DNA of 64,000 bases from CADEEN01 sp963740395 (GTDB taxonomy: Bacteria; Pseudomonadota; Gammaproteobacteria; Burkholderiales; Burkholderiaceae_C), in the NCBI GenBank assembly GCA_963740395.1, contig CAVUEP010000006.1:1-64000 (forward strand), read 5' to 3'. Below the pieces are notes generated by a model, which saw only the letters and a list, made by a program, of their open reading frames with translations, did not search any database and was not told the DNA's origin. Positions 52,971 to 59,988 of the stretch are shown here, piece by piece. A program made the translations under genes and the position numbers. Numbering within the stretch: position 1 is the first letter of the stretch; each line of letters opens with the position of its first letter.

Positions 52971-54119
52971 TCATGGCAGCGCCTCGGCCACGACGGGGAT
53001 GTCGCGGAAGCGCCCGTAGGTGTAGTGCGCCGCGCACGCGCCTTCGGACGAGACCATGCACGAGCCCATCGGGTGGCTCGGGTTGCAGATGGTGGCGAAG
53101 AGCTTGCAGTCGGTGGGCTGCTTGACGCCGCGCAGGATGGCGCCGCACTCGCACTGCTTGTGGTCGGGCACCGGCGTGCAGCGCAGTGCATAGCGGCGCT
53201 CAGCGTCGAGGGCCGCGAACGCCGGGCGGATCTGCAGCGCGCTGTGCGCGATCTCGCCCAGGCCGCGCCACTCGAAGCTCGGCCGCAGCTCGAAGACCTT
53301 GTCCATCAGCGCTTGCGCGCCGCGGTTGCCGTCGCGCGTGACGGCGCGCGAGAACTCGTTCTCGACCTCGGCACGGCCCTCGTTGACCTGCCGCACCAGC
53401 ATCAGGATGGCCTGCAGCACGTCCAGCGGCTCGAACCCGGCAATCACGACCGGCTTGCGCTTGGCGCGCGCAAACGCCTCGTAGGGCCGGTAGCCGATGA
53501 CGATGCTCACATGCGCCGGGCCGACGAAGCCGTCGAGCGGCACGCTGCCCAGCTCGCGCGCTTCGGGGGACTCGAGGATGTGCGCGATGGCGGCGGGCGT
53601 GAGCACATGGTTGCAGAGCACGCTGAAGTTGGTCAATCCTTCGGAGGCGGCATCGCGCAGCACGAGCGCGGTGGGCGGCGTCGTGGTCTCGAAGCCGATG
53701 GCGAAGAACACCACCTCGCGTTCGGGGTGGGCGCGCGCCAGCGCCAGCGCATCGGCCGCCGAATACACGATGCGGATGTCGGCGCCCAGCGCCTTGGCGC
53801 GCAGCATCGACAGGCCGTCGGAGGCCGGGACGCGCATCACGTCGCCGTAGGTGCAGAGCATCACGCCGTGGTCGAGGGCCAGGCGGATGCCGAGGTCGAT
53901 GCGGCCGATCGGCAGCACGCACACGGGGCAGCCCGGGCCGTGGATCATTCGCACCGAGGGCGGCAGCAGGTCGGCCACGCCGTAGCGCGCGATGGCATGC
54001 GTGTGGCCGCCGCAGAACTCCATGAACTGGTAGCGTCGCGCCGGGTCGGCCTCGGCCGCCAGGCGCGCGGCGATGTGGGCAGCGAGCGCGCCGTCACGGA
54101 AGTCGTCAACGTATTTCAT
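52971..54119 (-). CDS. hypD: Hydrogenase maturation protein HypD
   Basis: A 382-residue [4Fe-4S] protein that forms the scaffold with HypC on which Fe(CN)2CO is assembled. Signatures are FMEFCGGHTHAIARYG (about 32-47), MIHGPGCPVCVLPIGRID (about 57-74), FFAIGFETTTPPTA (about 135-148), HVSIVIGYRPYE and the cluster-binding C-terminal CECGAILRGVKQPTDCKLF with later Cys residues. Its ATG overlaps the hypC stop by 4 bases. Confidence 0.97.
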   Translation of the reverse strand: MKYVDDFRDGALAAHIAARLAAEADPARRYQFMEFCGGHTHAIARYGVADLLPPSVRMIHGPGCPVCVLPIGRIDLGIRLALDHGVMLCTYGDVMRVPASDGLSMLRAKALGADIRIVYSAADALALARAHPEREVVFFAIGFETTTPPTALVLRDAASEGLTNFSVLCNHVLTPAAIAHILESPEARELGSVPLDGFVGPAHVSIVIGYRPYEAFARAKRKPVVIAGFEPLDVLQAILMLVRQVNEGRAEVENEFSRAVTRDGNRGAQALMDKVFELRPSFEWRGLGEIAHSALQIRPAFAALDAERRYALRCTPVPDHKQCECGAILRGVKQPTDCKLFATICNPSHPMGSCMVSSEGACAAHYTYGRFRDIPVVAEALP

Positions 54120-54355
54120 GCGCCGCCCTGCCCGGCCGGCGCGGCCGCCATCTCGGCAAACAGCGCCAGCGTGCGCTCGGCCTCCTCGGCATCGAGCACG
54201 CCGATGGCGTAGCCGACATGCACGATCACGTGGTCGCCGACCCGAGCTTCGGGTGTCAGTGCGAGCGACACCCGCTTGCGCACGCCACCAAGCTCGACGA
54301 CGGCGCATTCGCCGTCAAGCCGTTCCACCACGCGTGCGGGCAGGGCCAGGCACAT
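54116..54355 (-). CDS. hypC: Hydrogenase maturation chaperone HypC
   Basis: A 79-residue chaperone that binds HypD and the hydrogenase large-subunit precursor through its N-terminal Cys. It begins MCLALPARVV with the essential Cys2, and ends in an acidic helix. VGYAIGVLDAEEAERTL is typical. It starts just after the hypF stop, and the hypC stop overlaps hypD. Confidence 0.96.
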   Translation of the reverse strand: MCLALPARVVERLDGECAVVELGGVRKRVSLALTPEARVGDHVIVHVGYAIGVLDAEEAERTLALFAEMAAAPAGQGGA

Positions 54356-54356
54356 A

Positions 54357-55493
54357 TCAGTGGCTCCCCGCCAGCGTGCACGCCGCCACCCAGGCCTGGC
54401 CGAGCGCGAGGCCGGCGTCACCGCAGCCGGCAGCCTGCGGCGCGTGCACGCGCAGACCGGCAGCTTCGAGTGCCACGCGCAGTCGATCGCCGAGCACGCG
54501 GTTGGCGAAGCAGCCGCCACCGAAGACGATGTCGTTCGTCGCGTGCTCACGTGCCGCGCTGATCGCGGCCCGCGCAAGGCCCTCGGCGAGCGCGAAGTGG
54601 AACATCACCGCGCCGCGTGCCACGCCCTGGGTGTCGGCCGGATCGATGGCCAACAGCGCCGCCACGACCGGGCGCAGGTCCAGGCCGTGCGACGGCCAGG
54701 ACGATCGGGTGGCGAGATCGGGCTGCGCGCGCAGCGCCTCCGCGGCGCAGCATTCGAGCGCCATCGCCGCCTGCGCTTCGCCGGACTGACGCAGGCACAG
54801 GCCGAGCGCCGCGGCGGCAGCGTCGAACCAGCGACCCGCGCTGCTGCTGGGCGGGCAATTCAGGCCGCGGTCGAGCATCGCGCGCACGCCGCGCGCAGCC
54901 TGCAGGCCCACCTGCGCACCGAAGCGCGTCTCGATCTCGTCGCCACGGTCGAGCGCGTGCAGCAGCGCCGCGGCCAGTCGCCACGGCTCGCGCGCCGCCG
55001 CGTCGCCGCCGGGCAGTGCGAGCGGATGCAGGTGCGCCAGCCGGCGCCAGCGATGCGCGGCCGCGCCGCCGTCGACCCAGAGCAGCTCGCCCCCCCAGGC
55101 GCCGCCGTCGTTGCCCAGCCCGAAGCCGTCGAGCGCAATGCCGATCACGGGCTCGCGCAGGCCCTGCTCGGCGATCACGGCGGCGACATGCGCATGGTGG
55201 TGCTGCACCGCGACCACGGGCACGCCGCGTTGCTCGGCGAGCGCGTGCGCAAGCCGGCTGCTGTGGAAGTCGGGATGCAGGTCATGCGCGAGCCCCTGCA
55301 CGCCAGGCGCTGCGAGCATCGCCTCCAGCGAAGCCTCGAGGTCGGTGCAGGCTTGCACGTCGCCCAGATCGCCATGCGGCGCCGACCAGTGCAGCTGCCG
55401 GCCGTCGATGCGACAGGCGCGGTTCTTCAGGTAGGCGCCGCAGGCCAGCACCGCTGCTGGCGCCGGACCGGGCAGGATGGCGGCCCCGTGCAT
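54357..55493 (-). CDS. hypF: Short HypF (HypF1-type) carbamoyltransferase domain
   Basis: A 378-residue protein that matches only the C-terminal Kae1-like half of HypF. Present are the metal-binding VQHHHAHVAAVIAEQG (about 95-110), IGIALDGFGLGNDGGAWGGE and FGGGCFANRVLGDRL. The N-terminal acylphosphatase, the two zinc fingers and the YrdC-like domain of full-length HypF (about 750 residues) are missing. A short HypF1 of similar size accompanies hydrogenase genes in Ralstonia eutropha, so this is probably a natural form, though carbamoyl-adenylate supply must then come from another protein or from an unusual reaction. Located between hypB and hypC. Confidence 0.92.
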   Translation of the reverse strand: MHGAAILPGPAPAAVLACGAYLKNRACRIDGRQLHWSAPHGDLGDVQACTDLEASLEAMLAAPGVQGLAHDLHPDFHSSRLAHALAEQRGVPVVAVQHHHAHVAAVIAEQGLREPVIGIALDGFGLGNDGGAWGGELLWVDGGAAAHRWRRLAHLHPLALPGGDAAAREPWRLAAALLHALDRGDEIETRFGAQVGLQAARGVRAMLDRGLNCPPSSSAGRWFDAAAAALGLCLRQSGEAQAAMALECCAAEALRAQPDLATRSSWPSHGLDLRPVVAALLAIDPADTQGVARGAVMFHFALAEGLARAAISAAREHATNDIVFGGGCFANRVLGDRLRVALEAAGLRVHAPQAAGCGDAGLALGQAWVAACTLAGSH

Positions 55494-55496
55494 GGT

Positions 55497-56303
55497 TCAG
55501 GCGCCGACGCCGACTGCCGTGGGCAGCAGCAGCCAGTCGATCCACGCTGCCAGCCCCGCGCCGCTCTTGGCCGACAGTTGCAGCACCTCGATGCGCGGGT
55601 TGACGCGACGCGCACGCGCGATGCAGGCCGCGACATCGAAGTCCACGTAGGGCAGCAGGTCGGTCTTGTTCAGCACCAACAGCGAAGCGGCCGCGAACAT
55701 GTCCGGGTACTTGAGCGGCTTGTCGTCGCCTTCGGTCACGGAGAGGATCGCCACTTTCGCGCCTTCGCCCAGGTCCCACAGCGCGGGGCAGACGAGGTTG
55801 CCGACGTTCTCGATGAACAGCAGCGCGGGCGGGCTGGTGTGCGCATCGGCGTGCCTGTGCTCATGCTCGTGGTGATGGGGGTGCAGCGCCAGACGCCCGA
55901 AGGCATCGGACACCATCTGCGCGTCAAGGTGGCAACCCTGGCCGGTGTTGACCTGCACCGCGCTGACGCCGGTGGCGCGGATGCGCTCGGCATCCAGGCT
56001 CGTCTGCTGGTCGCCCTCGATCACGGCCAGCGCCAACCCGGGGTCGCGTTCGCGCAGCGCCGCGATCGTGGCGCACAGGAGCGTGGTCTTGCCCGAACCG
56101 GGGCTGGAAACGAGGTTGTAGGCGGTCACGCCATGGGCGGCGAAATGCGCCCGGTTGTGCGCGGCGATGCGCCGGTTCGCGCCGAGCACGTCGGCCTCGA
56201 GCTGGATCGTGCGCGCCGCACTCATGCCCGGCACCGACACGCGCGCCGGGCCGAGCCCGTAGTGCAGGTCGCCGCTTTCACCACATCCACAAACCACACA
56301 CAT
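55497..56303 (-). CDS. hypB: Hydrogenase nickel-incorporation GTPase HypB, with an internal His-rich insert
   Basis: A 268-residue SIMIBI-class GTPase that helps insert Ni into the large subunit with HypA. The N-terminal metal motif is MCVVCGCGES. The G domain has Walker A SSPGSGKT (66-73), GDQQTSLDAERI, the metal ligands Cys124-His125 and LNKTDLL. The His-rich segment, HPHHHEHEHRHADAH, is at residues 141-155, inside the G domain between SDAFGRLAL and LLFIENVGNLVCP, not in the usual position between the N-terminal Cys motif and the G domain. It probably stores Ni or Zn. Follows hypA by 15 bases. Confidence 0.96.
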   Translation of the reverse strand: MCVVCGCGESGDLHYGLGPARVSVPGMSAARTIQLEADVLGANRRIAAHNRAHFAAHGVTAYNLVSSPGSGKTTLLCATIAALRERDPGLALAVIEGDQQTSLDAERIRATGVSAVQVNTGQGCHLDAQMVSDAFGRLALHPHHHEHEHRHADAHTSPPALLFIENVGNLVCPALWDLGEGAKVAILSVTEGDDKPLKYPDMFAAASLLVLNKTDLLPYVDFDVAACIARARRVNPRIEVLQLSAKSGAGLAAWIDWLLLPTAVGVGA

Positions 56304-56318
56304 CGCTGTTCCTTTCGT

Positions 56319-56660
56319 TCACTCGACCAGGAGATCGACGACGCGCAAGCCGGCGTCGCCGGAGAGCTGCCACTCGCACATGCCACAACGCGGGCAGTCG
56401 GCGTCGCGGTCGGCGATCGGTGCCACCTCGCCACAGGCCAGGCAACGGGCCGGCGAGGCGGGCTCGTCGACCTGCAACTCAGCGCCTTCGAGCAGCGTTC
56501 GCGGCGCCAGCGACTGCAGCGCAAAGCGCAAGGCGCTGACCTCGACGCCGGCGAGCACCGGCACCGACAAGTGCAGTCGGCGCACATGCGAAAAGGCGTC
56601 GCGCTGCGCCGCCGACTCGACGATCTGCAGGATGCTGACGGCCAGGCTCAACTCATGCAT
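56319..56660 (-). CDS. hypA: Hydrogenase nickel-insertion protein HypA
   Basis: A 113-residue Ni metallochaperone. It begins MHELSLAVSILQIVE with the Ni-binding His2 and has a zinc site CLACGEVAPIADRDADCPRCG at about 73-93. ATG at 56660 overlaps the upstream protease gene by 8 bases. Confidence 0.96.
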   Translation of the reverse strand: MHELSLAVSILQIVESAAQRDAFSHVRRLHLSVPVLAGVEVSALRFALQSLAPRTLLEGAELQVDEPASPARCLACGEVAPIADRDADCPRCGMCEWQLSGDAGLRVVDLLVE

Positions 56661-57144
56661 CGGCAAGCTCCCGGGCCAGCGCGGCGCGCTGCGACCGCAG
56701 CCAATCGAGCACCAGCTCCTGCGCGCGATCGAGGTGGCGCCGCGCGGCATGGCTCAGTCCTGCCCCCAGACCGAAGGACTCGCCCTCGATCGCGAGCTGC
56801 CAGGCCGGCGGCGCCTCGCCGTCCAGCGTGCGGGCCACATACAACACCGCCTGCGCACGCAAGGCGTGGCTGGCCAGCGGCGCGCGCGCGTCGGCTTGGA
56901 TGGCGGCCAAGATGGCGCCGGCCGCCGTGCCAGGCTGCGCGGCATCGACAAAAAGCACGGCGCGCCGTTGCCGCAGGTCCAGCGCGTGCTCGACCTGCAA
57001 CTGGAAGTCGATGAGCAGTTCGACATCGCCGGCGGCATCGACACCGGCGCTGTGCAGGCGATCGAGCAAGGCCGGCCCGAGCGCGTCGTCGCCGCGGCTC
57101 GGGTTGCCGACGGCCAGCACGAGCCAGGGCGCACGCTGGGTCAT
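56653..57144 (-). CDS. hoxW: Hydrogenase large-subunit maturation protease (HoxW/HycI family)
   Basis: A 163-residue endopeptidase that removes the C-terminal extension of HoxH after metal-centre assembly. GNPSRGDDALGPALLDRL (about 13-30) includes the Ni-recognising acidic residues, DFQLQVEHALDL supplies the second Asp/Glu and SHALRAQAVL the His. The start overlaps the hoxH stop by 4 bases. Symbol assigned from position; the family is certain, the exact orthologue less so. Confidence 0.9.
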   Translation of the reverse strand: MTQRAPWLVLAVGNPSRGDDALGPALLDRLHSAGVDAAGDVELLIDFQLQVEHALDLRQRRAVLFVDAAQPGTAAGAILAAIQADARAPLASHALRAQAVLYVARTLDGEAPPAWQLAIEGESFGLGAGLSHAARRHLDRAQELVLDWLRSQRAALARELADA

Positions 57145-58622
57145 GCCACGCGCTCCATGCGGCCGTCGCCATGGCGCAGCACGCGGTCGCGCAACGCGCC
57201 GTCGGCGTCGACGAGCTTGACTTCGAGCGGCATGCTGCCCAAGGCATGGGTGGCGCAGCTCAGGCAGGGGTCGTAGGCGCGCACGGCCACCTCGATCTGG
57301 TTGAGCAGGCCTTCGCTGACCGCGCGGCCATCGAACGCCTCGCGTGCGACCGCGCGCACCGACTCGTTCATCGCCTGGTTGTTGTGCGTCGTGCTGACGA
57401 TCAGGTTGCAATGCGTGATCAGGTCGTCGTCGCCGATCACGTAATCGTGGATCAGCGTGCCGCGCGGCGCTTCGATCACGCCCACGCCGTGGCGCTGTGC
57501 CGGACGCACCGCCGGGAGTGGCGCGGTCAGCTCGCCGCCGATGAGCGCCGCATCCTCGAGCAGTTCGGCGATGACCTCCATCGCGTGCAGCATCTCGATC
57601 ATGCGTGCCCAGTGGTAGGCCAGCGTGGCCTGCACCGGGCCGTTGGCGAGGAAGCGCTGGCGCTGCACTTCGGCGCGCGGGCTCGGCATGGCATCGCAGT
57701 TCTGCACCCGCGCCAGCGGGCCGACACGGTACCAGCCGTCGTCGGCGCCGAGTGCGCGCAAATAGGGAAACTTGAGGTAGGTCCAGGGCTTCGTGCGCTC
57801 CTCGATGAAGTCGCGGTAGTCCTGCACATCGACGCCGTCGAGCAGCCTCTTGCCGTCGGCGGCCGTGGCTCGCAGCACGCCGTCGTACAGGTCCATCGCG
57901 CCGTCGCCGCGCACGATCGACAGCCAGCTCGTCTGCAACAGGCCGAAGCCGTCGTACAAGGCCGGGGCTTGCGCGTGCAGCGTGGCCACGAGCTCGACCG
58001 CCTGTTCACACCAGTCGAGCATCTGCGGGACCTGCGCCGCGAGCTCGTCGCGCTCGGCGGCGGTGAGGTGCCGATTCACGCCGCCGGGTACCGAGCCGGT
58101 GCCATGCACACGCTTGCCGGCGGTCAGGCGGATCACCTCCTGGCCGAACTTGCGCAGCAGCACGCCCTGGCGCGCGATCTCGGGGTGCGCGGCGGCGACG
58201 CCGACGATGTTGCGCCGTGTCACCTCGCTGTCGAAGCCGAACAGCAAGTCAGGCGAGGACAGATGGAAGAAGTGCAGCGCATGCGACTGCATGATCTGGC
58301 CGTAGTGCATCAGCCGGCGCACGAGCTCGGCGGTGGGCGGGATCGCGCCGATGCCCAGCGCCACGTCGATCGCCTTGCTCGCCGCCAGGTGGTGCGACAC
58401 CGGGCAGATGCCGCACAGGCGCTGCACCATCACGGGCACCTCCCAGTAGGGACGGCCGACGATGAAGGCCTCGAAGCCGCGAAACTCGACGATGTGCAAG
58501 CGCGCCTGCTGCACGCGGTTGTGCTCGTCGAGCAGCAGCGTGACCTTGCCATGACCCTCGACGCGCGAGATCGGGTCGATCGCGACGCGGCGCAGGCCTT
58601 CGGGGTGGGCGGCGGTTTCCAT
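57141..58622 (-). CDS. hoxH: NAD-reducing hydrogenase large subunit HoxH
   Basis: The 493-residue NiFe catalytic subunit of the soluble bidirectional hydrogenase. The Ni ligands are in RLCGICPVSHH (Cys70, Cys73) and DPCLSCATHALG (Cys453, Cys456). VAIDPISRVEGHGKVTL is the N-terminal signature. About 33 residues follow the second motif; they would be removed by the protease encoded next, probably after the Ala that follows His459. Group 3d assignment follows from the partner genes hoxFUY. Separated from hoxY by a repeat-containing gap of 84 bases. Confidence 0.96.
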   Translation of the reverse strand: METAAHPEGLRRVAIDPISRVEGHGKVTLLLDEHNRVQQARLHIVEFRGFEAFIVGRPYWEVPVMVQRLCGICPVSHHLAASKAIDVALGIGAIPPTAELVRRLMHYGQIMQSHALHFFHLSSPDLLFGFDSEVTRRNIVGVAAAHPEIARQGVLLRKFGQEVIRLTAGKRVHGTGSVPGGVNRHLTAAERDELAAQVPQMLDWCEQAVELVATLHAQAPALYDGFGLLQTSWLSIVRGDGAMDLYDGVLRATAADGKRLLDGVDVQDYRDFIEERTKPWTYLKFPYLRALGADDGWYRVGPLARVQNCDAMPSPRAEVQRQRFLANGPVQATLAYHWARMIEMLHAMEVIAELLEDAALIGGELTAPLPAVRPAQRHGVGVIEAPRGTLIHDYVIGDDDLITHCNLIVSTTHNNQAMNESVRAVAREAFDGRAVSEGLLNQIEVAVRAYDPCLSCATHALGSMPLEVKLVDADGALRDRVLRHGDGRMERVA

Positions 58623-58626
58623 TTCA

Positions 58627-58699
58627 GTGGCGCCCGGCCGCCCGAAGCCAATGAGCGCCCCCTCGGGGGGCAGCGAGCGAAAGCGAGCGTGGGGGCATC
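58627..58699 (-). repeat. Burkholderiales-type intergenic repeat, copy 4
   Basis: Read on the minus strand, it has CCCCCACGCTCGCTTTCGCT, then CTGCCCCCCGAGGGGGCG and TTCGGGCGGCCGGGCGCCA. This is the closest match to the repeat at 7403. It lies inside the hox operon between hoxY and hoxH and can form a strong hairpin. Confidence 0.65.
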
Positions 58700-58706
58700 A
58701 TCGTCG

Positions 58707-59282
58707 TCAGTCGTAATGCAGCAGGCCGTGCCCGAGCGCCGGTTGGCGGCCGTCGAGCAGGGCGGTGAGGAATTCCCAGATCGCGTCGGCGCTCGGCGGG
58801 CAGCCGGGCAGGAAATGGTCGATGTGCACGACCTCGTGGATCGGATGGACGCGCGCGAGCGGCAGCGGCAATTCGGGATCGTTGGGCACCGCGCTGCCGG
58901 CAGCCAGGCCGTCGCGGGCCGCATACACGTCCTCGAGGATGCGCGCGATGTCCATCGAGTTGCGCTGCGCCGGCAGGCCCCCGTTGATCGCGCAGGCGCC
59001 CACTGCCACCAGCACCTTGCAGCGGGCGCGGAACTCGCGCAGTACATGCACGTTCTCGGCGTTGCACAACCCCCCCTCCACGAGGCCGATGTCGCAGGGG
59101 CCGCAATGCTTGATGTCCGTCAGCGGCGAACGATCGAACTCGACCCGATCGAAGAGCGTGAACACGCGTTCGTCGATATCGAGCAGCGACATGTGGCAGC
59201 CGAAACATCCGGCCAGCGAGACCGTCGCAATGCGGGGCTTCTTCGGCGCCGCCGGGGTGGTCGCCGCGTCAGTCGCTGCCAT
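58707..59282 (-). CDS. hoxY: NAD-reducing hydrogenase small subunit HoxY
   Basis: The 191-residue electron-transfer subunit of the hydrogenase module. Cys ligands of the proximal [4Fe-4S] cluster are in LAGCFGCHMSLLDIDE (about 27-42), VAVGACAINGGLPA and FLPGCPPSADAIWE. HCGPCDIGLVEGGLCN is also conserved. ATG 59282 (MAATDAATT) overlaps hoxU by 14 bases. Confidence 0.95.
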   Translation of the reverse strand: MAATDAATTPAAPKKPRIATVSLAGCFGCHMSLLDIDERVFTLFDRVEFDRSPLTDIKHCGPCDIGLVEGGLCNAENVHVLREFRARCKVLVAVGACAINGGLPAQRNSMDIARILEDVYAARDGLAAGSAVPNDPELPLPLARVHPIHEVVHIDHFLPGCPPSADAIWEFLTALLDGRQPALGHGLLHYD

Positions 59283-59988
59283 CTGTGACCTCCTGGTCGC
59301 ACGTCGCCTCGGTCGAGACCGGCGCATGGTCGAAGCGCCGCTGCCCGATGGGGATCACGAAGCCGCGGCGCTTGGGCAGGATCGCGCCGACCGGGCACAC
59401 CTGCGCGGCCAGGTCCTCGGCCGCGAAGGCGCTGTCGCCGAGGGTGCCGCTGGGCGAATTGACAAGCAGGCGCGAGCCGATGCCATGGCCACCGATCGCG
59501 AACACGTCCTTCTTGTCGATCTCGCGGCTCGCGCGCACGCACAGCTTGCACAGGATGCAGCGATTCAGGTCGAGCCAGTAATCGTCGTGGCTGGCATCGA
59601 CGACGCGTGTCGGATAGAACTCCTCGAACTGCGGGCCGGTCATGCCCATCTCGTAGGCGGTGGCCTGCAGCAGGCAGTCACCGCTCTTCTCGCAGCCGGG
59701 GCAGAAATGGTTGCCTTCGACGAAAAGCATCTGCAGCAGCAGGCGGCGCTTGGCGTCCAGGTCAGGCGTACGGTTCTCGACCACCAGGCCGGGCGCCGCG
59801 TGCGTGGTGCACGCCGCGGCGAGCCGGCCCGAAACGCGCACGGTGCACAGCCGACAGGCGCCGCTCTGGCCGAGCGCCGGGTGCCAGCACAGATGCGGCA
59901 CGTAGTGGCCGGCGCTGCGTGCGGCGGCCAGCAGCGTGTCGCCATCGGCGAAGGGCACCTCGGTGCCGTCCAGCGTGAACGTGTTCAT
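59269..59988 (-). CDS. hoxU: NAD-reducing hydrogenase diaphorase small subunit HoxU
   Basis: A 239-residue iron-sulfur protein homologous to the N-terminus of NuoG. It has a ferredoxin-like [2Fe-2S] site CWHPALGQSGACRLC with later AAACTTHA, the His-Cys3 cluster HFCPGCEKSGDCLLQA and a [4Fe-4S] site RCILCKLCVRAS. It links HoxF to HoxY. Its ATG overlaps the hoxF stop by 4 bases. Confidence 0.95.
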   Translation of the reverse strand: MNTFTLDGTEVPFADGDTLLAAARSAGHYVPHLCWHPALGQSGACRLCTVRVSGRLAAACTTHAAPGLVVENRTPDLDAKRRLLLQMLFVEGNHFCPGCEKSGDCLLQATAYEMGMTGPQFEEFYPTRVVDASHDDYWLDLNRCILCKLCVRASREIDKKDVFAIGGHGIGSRLLVNSPSGTLGDSAFAAEDLAAQVCPVGAILPKRRGFVIPIGQRRFDHAPVSTEATCDQEVTDGSD

